A stretch of DNA of 64,000 nt from assembly GCA_021846505.1 (NCBI GenBank), contig JAJZWV010000005.1, forward strand, positions 1 through 64,000. The letters are read 5' to 3'. The notes under the pieces are model-generated. The model was given only the letters and a program-made list of their open reading frames with translations, had not been told where the DNA came from and did not search any database. Positions within the stretch are counted from its first letter, which is position 1. The number at the start of each line of letters is the position of its first letter. The translations under genes and the position numbers were made by a program. Origin of the DNA: Bacillota bacterium. Lineage in GTDB: Bacteria; Bacillota; Sulfobacillia; Sulfobacillales; JAIMBI01. Shown piece by piece: positions 9,593 to 18,023 of this stretch.

Positions 9593-9846
9593 GGGAACGC
9601 TCCCCTCTCCATGGTCATCGTAACAAGACTATGTTACGCCGTATGCGACCGAAGCGCCAGCCCAGGGGCGCGACTTCCATGCAATCTTGGCGTCCAGCAT
9701 CCTATGGCGGGCTCCAAGCACAATAGCCGATAGCGGTCCTCCGCGGACGGCACGCCGCAGCATGGGCGATCCCGCCTCCAGCACCAGCTGGTCCCACCCG
9801 TTCCGGCCCAGGCCCGGAGGAGGCGTCCATCATCTGCCGCACCGCC

Positions 9847-10500
9847 TCAGAAGATCCACGGAATGAGGCGCCATGTCCGTGCACGATACGCCTCATAGGT
9901 CGGTCCGAAGTGGGCAGCGAGTGCGGCTTCCTCAACGCGGATGCGATAGCTGAAGAGGGCCCAGGCCACCCCCGCCAGAAAAGCCGAGCCCAGCCACGAT
10001 CCCGACGCCAATCCCAGTCCCGCGGACGTGGCCAGCACCGCGGCGTAGGCTGGATGGCGCACAACCCGGTAGGGACCGGACGTCACCAGCGGCTGAGACG
10101 GCGACGTGGCCACGACCAGCGAAAAGTGGCGGCCCAGCGTCAGCACCGCGGCCCACCGCAGGAAGATCCCTCCCAGCATGAGCCCGAGCCCGACGGCCTG
10201 CCAACCCTGGCCCACCGTGGCCCATGGGATGGCTTGGGTGATCAGCAGAAAAAACACGGCACCTGCCACCGGGGTTCCCGCGAAAACCACCCAGACCGAC
10301 CCACCGTCGCGTGCGGTCGCGTCCGTAAAGTCGCGGCGAGCTCGCCACGTGCGCCAGGCCACGGCAGCCTCCGACGCGAGCCAACCGCAGGCGGCTGCGA
10401 TCGGCAGGCCCAAAGTTTCGTGCCACACTGGCTGGGTGGCCTCCTTCTCACCACGCTTCTCATCACGCGCCCGGCGGACTCGACGCGCGGCGGTGGCCAC
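9847..10500 (-). CDS. Isoprenylcysteine carboxyl methyltransferase-like membrane protein
   Basis: 'TLGRHFSLVVATSPSQPLVTSGPYRVVRHPAYAAVL' ICMT signature. Confidence 0.88.
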   Translation of the reverse strand: MATAARRVRRARDEKRGEKEATQPVWHETLGLPIAAACGWLASEAAVAWRTWRARRDFTDATARDGGSVWVVFAGTPVAGAVFFLLITQAIPWATVGQGWQAVGLGLMLGGIFLRWAAVLTLGRHFSLVVATSPSQPLVTSGPYRVVRHPAYAAVLATSAGLGLASGSWLGSAFLAGVAWALFSYRIRVEEAALAAHFGPTYEAYRARTWRLIPWIF

Positions 10501-11007
10501 ACCAACAGGCGCCGGCTCAGACCGCCGCGGCCATCGAGTCAGGAAGCGCCCGCTCCACCAGGCTCCCTTACGCTCATTCTACCGATCACCACCACCGGCG
10601 CGCAGGGCCGTTCGGCGCACCGCGCCTGCACCCTTAGGCCTCAGAAACTCATGCCGCGGGGCGGCTGCGGGCGAAAGCGGCTCAGGCACACCGCACTCAG
10701 CAGGCTCCCCCCCGCGCGGTGGCTGCGTGGATGCGGCCACCCCTTGATCGGGGCGCCACGCCGGAAGGGGAGCGGGGATCGCACGGGGCAGGCTACCTGC
10801 ATGGCCCCTTGGGCGGAAGCACGTGGCTCTCACCCCATGGATGGAGAGAAGCTCGCCTAATCAGCGGCACCGTGCGAAAGCGCGTGAACTAGCGCCGCCT
10901 TCTCATCAATTGGCCGAAGTAGCTGGCCCCGGCCAGCAGCCGCCCCCGCGGCGGCTCCGCCGGGCTTTGTCGGGTCACAGGGCCCAGCCGCACCCACTCC
11001 CGGTCCC

Positions 11008-11946
11008 TTGCCGTCAGCTATCATGGGGTGTGAAGATTTCGGCGCGGCCCACATTCATGCGAGAGCGGGGGGCGACGGCGTGGCGTGGTTTGAGCGTGCG
11101 GTGGCGGCTCTGGGCCTGACCGAGAGTGTCATGGGAGTGGCAGACGGCCCGGGAGGCTCTGAAGCACCAGTGCATCGCATGACAGCGGCCGGCGGGCGGG
11201 TGTTGGCGCTGCGCGCGCGCCCTCCTGAGCATGCCGAAGCGATCACGCGCGAAGCCGCCAATGCGCAGTTGGCCGCCAGCTTGGGTGTGGCCCCACGGGT
11301 GTTAAGCGTCTACTGCGGTCCCGAGGTGGCTTGCCTCCTGACCGAGTGGGTGCCGGGCCAGCCCCTGGCAGACGTTTTGGCCGCCGAGCCCGAGCGGGTC
11401 CCCGATTGGGGACGGGCTATGGGGCGGTTTTTGGCATCAGTGCATCAGGCCGCCAAGGGACATGGTGGACTGGACACCTTGGACGCCGGCTGGGCTCGGC
11501 CTCACTCTGATGAGGAGTCGCGCCGCCTAGAGAAACTGCCTCCCTGCGACGTGCCCACCCTGGTGCATTTAGACTTTCACCCACTGAACGTGGTGGCATC
11601 AGGCGGCGGTGTCGCGGCGGCCGTGGACTGGATGAACGCCGGCGCTGGCGACTCCCGCCTCGACGTGGCGCGCACGGCGGCGTGCATGACGCTGGACGGC
11701 CCCAACTACGACGCGGCGTGGGAGCGTTGGATTCCCCCGCTGCTCGCCGGGTTTGCCGACGGCTATGAAAAGGCGTCCCAGGCGCTGGTGGATATGGCAC
11801 CGTTTATGCGCTGGGCTGCCGAAGCGACCCTCAGGGATCTGAGACCCAAGCGCACCCCCGAGCAAGTCGCGCAGATGGAGGCCACGGCCAGGCGCTGGGA
11901 CCATGATATCGGTTGGCCGCCTAGCCGAGCCATGTTTGGACTCTAG
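11008..11946 (+). CDS. Aminoglycoside phosphotransferase-family protein (APH-like)
   Basis: 'CLLTEWVPGQPLADVL', 'LVHLDFHPLNVVASGGGVAAAVDWMNAGAGDSRLDVAR' APH catalytic motif; exact start uncertain. Confidence 0.85.
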   Translation: MPSAIMGCEDFGAAHIHARAGGDGVAWFERAVAALGLTESVMGVADGPGGSEAPVHRMTAAGGRVLALRARPPEHAEAITREAANAQLAASLGVAPRVLSVYCGPEVACLLTEWVPGQPLADVLAAEPERVPDWGRAMGRFLASVHQAAKGHGGLDTLDAGWARPHSDEESRRLEKLPPCDVPTLVHLDFHPLNVVASGGGVAAAVDWMNAGAGDSRLDVARTAACMTLDGPNYDAAWERWIPPLLAGFADGYEKASQALVDMAPFMRWAAEATLRDLRPKRTPEQVAQMEATARRWDHDIGWPPSRAMFGL

Positions 11947-12497
11947 ACGCACCAGCGATTTGCGAGGACGTGTCCTCTCCGGCTGAACACCCACGTCGGG
12001 GCTCGCCCCGCGCCCCAGCCATTTGGCGACGAGGCTCAGCTCCACATTCTCCCGCACGCGCGCCGCAGCAAAGTCCGCCGCGTTGTGGGCCGGAATCACC
12101 ACCGCCCCTTGAAGTGCACTGTCGTTTGCCGCCGTGGACGCCTGGGATTGGCGAAGCGTTATTGGGGATGGACGTGCCGCGCTGCACGCGCGGTCCCTCC
12201 CTTTCTGTTCGACCGCTTTCGACTCGACGTGAGGTCGGACGTGAGGTCCAATGAAGGGTTCGGGGCGCGGATGGCTCATGCGCGGCGTCCCAGACTGCCA
12301 AACGCAGGCGCCACGGTGGTGCGAGAAGGCTGGTCAGGCGCTGCGCCGAAGAGCGTCTTCCGCGATCCGCCCGGGCTACACGACCTCAAGCGTGCCTAGC
12401 CGCGCAAGGCCTGGCTGAGGGCAGACTCGCAATGCCCCCAACCTCAGGGTGGGCGCCGCGGCCTGGCAGCTGAAGGTCCCCTAAGAGGCTTCCGCGC

Positions 12498-13301
12498 TCA
12501 CCACTCCGAAAGCCGCCGCGCCGCCGCGCGGTCCACTAGAACCTGCATGGGCGGCTCATGGCCCATGAGGGCGGCAGCGGGAAAGTGCGGGGATGGATCG
12601 TCACGAAGAAGGCGCCTGAGGGCTTCGGCCTTGTGCGGCCCCACGGCCACCATCAGCAGCCGCTGGGCGCGGCGGATGTCTCCAATCCCCATGGTGACGG
12701 CGGCTGCCGGCACGTGTTGCCCAGAGGCAAAGGTGGCCGCGTTGGCCGCCCGGGTGGAGGCGGACAGCGTGGCCACGTGCGTGCGAGCCTCCCAGGGGGT
12801 GCCCGGCTCATTGAATCCCACGTGCCCATTGGTGCCCAGGCCCAACACCTGCAGGCCCACTCCGCCGAGGTGGTCCAGTAGAATATCGTAGCGCCGGCAC
12901 TCCTCGTCCAGGTCGCGTGCCGCGCCATTCGGAATACAGTGCGCCGAAAACGGCACCTGGCTAAACAGGTGCGTCTGCATGAAGTGGTGAAACGACCCGG
13001 GGTCATCCGGGCCCAAGCCCACGTACTCATCGAGGTTGACCGCCACGACCTGGCGAAACCGCTCCGGCCGGCAGGCGTCGAGGCGGGACAGCGCGCGGTA
13101 CACCGGCACCATCGTCGCGCCGGTGGCCAGACCCAGCACGCCCCGGGGATGGCGGGCGGCCCACTCACAAATAGCCTCGGCGGCTGCCCGGGCCACTGAC
13201 GCCACGTCATCTAGCACGGTGAGTTCCACGGGGCCTCGGGTGTCGCGTGGCGGCCGCTCCACTAGCCAGCGCCTCCATCGACCGGCTGGGCCGGCCGACA
13301 T
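12498..13301 (-). CDS. nagB: Glucosamine-6-phosphate deaminase / NagB-like
   Basis: 'GLATGATMVPVYRAL', 'VNLDEYVGLGPDDPGSFHHFM', 'LGLGTNGHVGFNEPGTPWEARTHVATLS'; start uncertain. Confidence 0.88.
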   Translation of the reverse strand: MSAGPAGRWRRWLVERPPRDTRGPVELTVLDDVASVARAAAEAICEWAARHPRGVLGLATGATMVPVYRALSRLDACRPERFRQVVAVNLDEYVGLGPDDPGSFHHFMQTHLFSQVPFSAHCIPNGAARDLDEECRRYDILLDHLGGVGLQVLGLGTNGHVGFNEPGTPWEARTHVATLSASTRAANAATFASGQHVPAAAVTMGIGDIRRAQRLLMVAVGPHKAEALRRLLRDDPSPHFPAAALMGHEPPMQVLVDRAAARRLSEW

Positions 13302-13364
13302 GCCCCCCCGGCGCCCGGCGCCGGGGGCTTTAGGGACCGGCCGATCGAGGCTGCCCGCTGATGA

Positions 13365-14639
13365 TTAAGCACGGTAGCCCTCCATCACGGACTGGACCGC
13401 GGCGCGCGCTTCATCCAGGGCCAGCGGCACCATGCTGGCGGGGTCCAGCATGGTGGACGCGTGGTCAAACAGCCCCACCAGCTGGGGAGCGCCCGCCCGA
13501 AGCCCCGCCACCACCGCCACCCACGAGCGGGTCATGTGCATCTGCGTCCGGTAGCCCAGGAGGACGGTGTCGCCGACGGCGCCCCGCCCCCCATCGCTGA
13601 TGGGCAGGTGATAGTCAATGATTTGCTCCACCCAGCTGGCCGGCACAGGCTCACCGCGCACGGCGGCTGGCTCGTCTGCCACGATAGCTTGGAGCTGTTC
13701 CTCCGGGTCGTAAATGTCTCGGAACAGCCCACCGCCGTGAGCGTAGGCGCGCCCCTCGTACCGATGAGTAACCTCGGTGACGTAGCAGCACACCGGCACT
13801 TCGGGCAAGTCGGCGCGAAACGCGTGCGATGGGGTGGTCCCTAAAAGGCCGTTGCCGGGCTCCACGTGCGTGGCCCCCTCGCGCTTCAGCATGGGAAACG
13901 TGGCTGCTGACGTATTGCCGGGCGCGTTCAGCTGCCACACGTCGTACCCGGCGCCCTTTAAACGCTCAAACGCCGCCACGGCGGTCCGAAAGTTGGGCGT
14001 CGGCTCCACCGGGTCCTTGCGCCGCGCATTGTAGCGCACACAGGGAAAAGCCACCGTGCCGGCAACCTTTACACCGGGCAGGCGGGCAATCTGCCGCGCG
14101 GCCTCTAGCACCCCGTCTAGCGGGAACCCTCCCTCCTGGCCATCGAAAAACACGTCACCCGGGGCGTAGACCCGCAGCAGCACATCCTGCACGCGGCGCT
14201 CGGCGGAGGCCGCGGCCGAAATCCAGCGGGCGTGATCCACGCTGTACACCGTCCACACCTCGGGATGCTGCGCCAGCACAAACGGGATGGCGCGCCGCGG
14301 AATTTGATTCAAGTGGCCGACATGGCCCACCGGCAGCCCGTATCGGGCCAGCGCGCGGACGCACTGCTCGTCCACCGCGACCGTCGACTGCAGCCCCCGC
14401 GCGAGCGCCACCCCGGTAACGAGGGGATTGCGGCCGTGCTGCTTCGTCATGAGATAGGTCGCCAGACCCGTCTCGTCCTGCGCCCGGCGCAGCACGTCGG
14501 CATTGGCCGCCACGGCATCTAGGTCAATCAGCCAGCAGTTGGCGGGCAGCTGGCCCGCCTGATGCCAGGCCACGGCCAACTCCAGCAGGGCCGGGTTGCG
14601 CTCTTGGAGCCGGTGCAATAGCGCGCTCACGGGTCTCAC
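13365..14639 (-). CDS. YhfX-like PLP-dependent enzyme (alanine racemase N-terminal fold)
   Basis: 'NCWLIDLDAVAANADVLRRAQDETGLATYLMTKQHGRNPLV', 'EPGNGLLGTTPSHAF', 'VCCYVTEVTHRYEGRAYAHGGGLFRD'. Confidence 0.7.
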   Translation of the reverse strand: MRPVSALLHRLQERNPALLELAVAWHQAGQLPANCWLIDLDAVAANADVLRRAQDETGLATYLMTKQHGRNPLVTGVALARGLQSTVAVDEQCVRALARYGLPVGHVGHLNQIPRRAIPFVLAQHPEVWTVYSVDHARWISAAASAERRVQDVLLRVYAPGDVFFDGQEGGFPLDGVLEAARQIARLPGVKVAGTVAFPCVRYNARRKDPVEPTPNFRTAVAAFERLKGAGYDVWQLNAPGNTSAATFPMLKREGATHVEPGNGLLGTTPSHAFRADLPEVPVCCYVTEVTHRYEGRAYAHGGGLFRDIYDPEEQLQAIVADEPAAVRGEPVPASWVEQIIDYHLPISDGGRGAVGDTVLLGYRTQMHMTRSWVAVVAGLRAGAPQLVGLFDHASTMLDPASMVPLALDEARAAVQSVMEGYRA

Positions 14640-14680
14640 GTCCTTTGCTCAAGGTTTCCGAGTGCGAGGGTCGCCCGCCG

Positions 14681-16081
14681 CTAGATGTCCGCCAGCACAC
14701 GGCCCAGCTGCTCGAACGCGGCTCCGCGCTGGCGCTGCAGCCGCGCCGCATACAAGGCCCCCGCGATAATCCAGGCGGCCAGCGCGAGGGGGGCATAGCT
14801 GAACGGCGCCGCGGGACACGGAACCAGCTGGCCGTACAGCGGCAGCAGCATCACGAGCGACGCGGCCACCGGCACCAGGCCGTGCCGCCACGGCGACACT
14901 TCCGTGGGATGGTCTTTCCGATAGAAAATCATGAGGCTCACGTTCACGAGAATGTACACGACGATGATGCCCAGCCCCAATATAGTCCCCGCGAACCCAT
15001 AGACCGTGAGCGGGCCCCAAATGATGCCCAGCAGCAGTGTCAGGAGAATCGATCCCACCAGGTAGTACACGCCCGCCTTCACCGGGACGCCGCCGCGGGT
15101 TTCCCCCAGAGACCGATGCAGAACGCCTTCGCGGCCCATGTTGTACATCACCCGCACCACGCTGTTGGCACCCGAGATGAGGTTGGCGAAGATGGACGAC
15201 AGCGCGGCCACCATCACCAGCTTTCCCAGGGCGGGCCCCCAGAACGTGAGGGCCAGGGTGCTCCACGGCGCGGCGGCACTCATAAGGGCTTTGGCATGGC
15301 CGATGCCAAAGCCTACGTCGCCGGCATAGGCCGACAGCAGATACACAAACCCGATGGCAATCACCGCAGTGAGCAGTGCGCGTGGCACGGTGATGCGGGG
15401 GGCCCGCGCCTCTTCGCCCAGCGTGCCCGCCGATTCGAACCCCACGAACATCAGGATGCCCCACAGCGCGCCGATTCCGAGCCCGCTGATGCCGGTGGGC
15501 GACAGGCCGGGATTGAATCCGGCGAGCGTGTTGCCAGCCGCGCCGCCCCGCACGATGATGGTGGCAAAGAGCGCCAACATGATGGCCAGCTCGAACACCA
15601 GGAAGATGAGCGCCGTCTGCACCGACCGGCTGATGCCCAGCGACACCACCGCCAGCGCGATGGCGAAGAACGCCAGCGCCAGCACCCACCAGGCAATAGC
15701 CACCCCAAACGTGGCCAGAAAGCTGCTCAGCAAGGCACTCATCCCGGCCAGCAGCATGGGGGCGACCATGGCATAGCTGCCCAGCAGCAGCCAGCCAGAC
15801 ACGAATCCACCCCGGGGCCCAAAGCCCTTCACGGTGAAGGTGTAGGCAAACCCCGAGGTGGGCAGCTTCTTCGCAAATGCCCCAATGGTGACGGCCATGA
15901 GCATCATGGCCACCATGGCGATCAGGACGGAAAACGGAAACGCCGCACCCGCCGCCGCGACGCCCGGGCCGGTATTGAAGTAAATGCTGGTGGCCGGACC
16001 CATAAACGCGGCGGTGGACGCGGTGGTGCCCACCAGCGTCAGGGCTCCCGCTCTCAGCCGATTCGCCGTCACCGTTGCCAT
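14681..16081 (-). CDS. APC-family amino acid permease
   Basis: 'MGPATSIYFNTGPGVAAAGAAFPFSVLIA', 'GFESAGTLGEEARAPRITVPRALL', ~12 hydrophobic segments. Confidence 0.88.
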   Translation of the reverse strand: MATVTANRLRAGALTLVGTTASTAAFMGPATSIYFNTGPGVAAAGAAFPFSVLIAMVAMMLMAVTIGAFAKKLPTSGFAYTFTVKGFGPRGGFVSGWLLLGSYAMVAPMLLAGMSALLSSFLATFGVAIAWWVLALAFFAIALAVVSLGISRSVQTALIFLVFELAIMLALFATIIVRGGAAGNTLAGFNPGLSPTGISGLGIGALWGILMFVGFESAGTLGEEARAPRITVPRALLTAVIAIGFVYLLSAYAGDVGFGIGHAKALMSAAAPWSTLALTFWGPALGKLVMVAALSSIFANLISGANSVVRVMYNMGREGVLHRSLGETRGGVPVKAGVYYLVGSILLTLLLGIIWGPLTVYGFAGTILGLGIIVVYILVNVSLMIFYRKDHPTEVSPWRHGLVPVAASLVMLLPLYGQLVPCPAAPFSYAPLALAAWIIAGALYAARLQRQRGAAFEQLGRVLADI

Positions 16082-16167
16082 GTGACACCCCTTTCAACCA
16101 GTGAGCCGACGCTTGATGTGCGAACAGGATTCTTCGTGGCTGGGAAATGCGAGAAAGTGAACGAGTG

Positions 16168-17349
16168 CTAAAGCTCCTGGTAGCTGCGATTTCCCCGGCG
16201 GGCTTCCGCCAAGCGGTCGGGGATGGCCTCGAAGAGCCAGGCCATCCCTAATTCCAAGCCCCCGTACAGCGCGGCCCGATCCCCCAGGGTGCTGGGTGCG
16301 AGCTCGGGGGGAAACGGAAGGTGGCGCGCCAGCAGCGCGCGCAGATCCGGGGCCAGCAGGTCAAACGCGGCCCCACCGCCACCGCCCAGAATCACGCGCT
16401 CGGGATTGACGACGGTGCTAATCGAAATCAGGGCGGAGGCCAGATAGCGGGCCCAATCCCGCACGGCCGCCCGCGCCGGCTCCGAGCCCGCGCGCGCCGC
16501 CGCGACGATTTCGGGGGCGCTAGCCGCCTGATGCGTGCGCGCCTCCCACAGCCGGCCCAGCCCCACCGTGGAGGCGCGCGCCTCTAACGCGCCCCCGGCG
16601 CCGCGCGGCTCATCTAACAGATCCCGGTCGGGCACCAGGAATCCCACCTCGCCCGCGGCACCGGCGGCGCCCCGAATCAGGTGGTGGTTGACCAGAATCC
16701 CCGCCCCGATTCCAGTGCCCAAGGTGACAAACACCAGATCGCCCACGCCGCGTCCGGCCCCGCAGCGGGCTTCCCCCAGTGCCGCTAGGTTCACGTCATT
16801 GTCAATCACGTAGTGGCCATCCACAGCGGGCTGCAGCACGGCAGCCAGCGGAACATCGCGCCACTCGGGGATGTTGGCTGCCTCCACCACCACCCCGCCG
16901 CGCACAAACCCGGGGGCGCCCACCACGATGCAGCGCAGCTGCGCCGCCTTCGTGCTTAAGGCCCTCAGTAAGTTCGCCACCTGACCGGTGGTGTCGGTGA
17001 GCTCGGTGGCCACAATGCGCTCTTCGGTCAGTGTCCCTTGGAGGTTGAAGCGCCCGGCCTTGATCCGAGAGCCTCCCACATCCACGGCAACCACCTCCGC
17101 GCTGTCCGCGCTGAGCGCGACCGCGCGGGCGGGCCGCCCGCCCGACGGCACTGCATCGCCGGCCGTTTCAAGCCACCCCGCCTCCAGCAGCTCCTCCACA
17201 ATCTCCGCCGTCGTGGGCCCACTGATGTTCACCCGGCGGGCCAATTCGGTCCGAGACATGGGTCCCGCAGCGTGCAGCACACCCAGAATGGCCTGCACGT
17301 TCAAGGACCGCAGCAGCGGCGGGGTAGCAGCACGCACCTTTATTAACAA
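16168..17349 (-). CDS. ROK-family transcriptional repressor (NagC/XylR-like)
   Basis: N-terminal winged HTH 'SRTELARRVNISGPTTAEIVEELLEAGWL' plus ROK 'VVAVDVGGSRIKAG', 'VTLGTGIGAGILVNHHLIRGAAGAAGEVGFL'. Confidence 0.92.
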   Translation of the reverse strand: MLIKVRAATPPLLRSLNVQAILGVLHAAGPMSRTELARRVNISGPTTAEIVEELLEAGWLETAGDAVPSGGRPARAVALSADSAEVVAVDVGGSRIKAGRFNLQGTLTEERIVATELTDTTGQVANLLRALSTKAAQLRCIVVGAPGFVRGGVVVEAANIPEWRDVPLAAVLQPAVDGHYVIDNDVNLAALGEARCGAGRGVGDLVFVTLGTGIGAGILVNHHLIRGAAGAAGEVGFLVPDRDLLDEPRGAGGALEARASTVGLGRLWEARTHQAASAPEIVAAARAGSEPARAAVRDWARYLASALISISTVVNPERVILGGGGGAAFDLLAPDLRALLARHLPFPPELAPSTLGDRAALYGGLELGMAWLFEAIPDRLAEARRGNRSYQEL

Positions 17350-17476
17350 CCCTTCTTAAGTAAGCTGTTTAAGACATACGGCACCGCCGGCCGCCTGTCA
17401 ACAGGAGAGCGCGTTTATTTTGAAAAGTCCGCCGGGAAAGGCGACAGCCGTTCTTTGGCGCTCGGCCTGTCTGTGA

Positions 17477-17734
17477 TCATCCCGGGAACGGCGCAAGGCC
17501 CTGTTTGAAAACCCGGCCATTTCTGCGATTGGCGGTCGGCTTCGGCACCGCTGCGTGTTTGGCGCAGCCCAGGTGCGTGTCCAGCTCCGCGTCCAGCCTC
17601 GCCTGCAGCGTGTCGGCGAACAGGCCCTTGAGGGCCGCCTGGATATCCTCGGGGGTCCGTAAGTGATTCATCGCGATGAAATCCCGCATCTGCTCGTGGC
17701 TCAACAGCCCCATGGTGCACCCTCTTTGATGCAA
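17477..17734 (-). mobile_element. IS256-family transposase, N-terminal remnant
   Basis: 'RTPEDIQAALKGLFADTLQARLDAELDTHLGCAKHAAVPKPTANRRNGR' resembles the IS256/Mutator transposase N-terminus; ORF ends after ~80 aa with no catalytic domain. Confidence 0.75.
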
Positions 17735-17835
17735 TCCCCCAGTGTCCGGGATTTAGGAGTTTACACTGCCTTTTTTCAGTCCCCAAGAGAGAGGGGCCAG
17801 AGAAGTCTCTTGGCCGCGGCCCGGTGGAATTCGAT

Positions 17836-17965
17836 GGAGGGTTAGTGGAATCGCTGAACAGGGGCGCATCCTAGCCGGCGGCCCGAACCCATGCGATGCC
17901 AAATTGTCGCGCTCCGCCGCCAGGTGGGAGCAAGCTGGGCAACGACGTCTTAGACGGACTCAGTC
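17836..17965 (-). pseudogene. Possible decayed remnant of the AbrB-type antitoxin gene at 8449-8766
   Basis: 'ttagtggaatcgctgaacaggggcgcatcc' at ~17840 closely matches 'ttggtggaatcagtgaacagaggcgcatcc' at ~8492; weaker similarity continues. Confidence 0.5.
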
Positions 17966-18023
17966 ACTTGGCAGCAGTCGGCGTGACGCAAGTTGGCGCG
18001 CCCGAGCTCGCTCGGGATGGGCC

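Noticed and set aside
11599-12279. Minus-strand 226-aa ORF and overlapping small ORFs at 11.95-12.48 kb
   Set aside because: Partly antisense to the APH-like gene; no recognisable family, likely non-coding or a decayed remnant that cannot be identified here.
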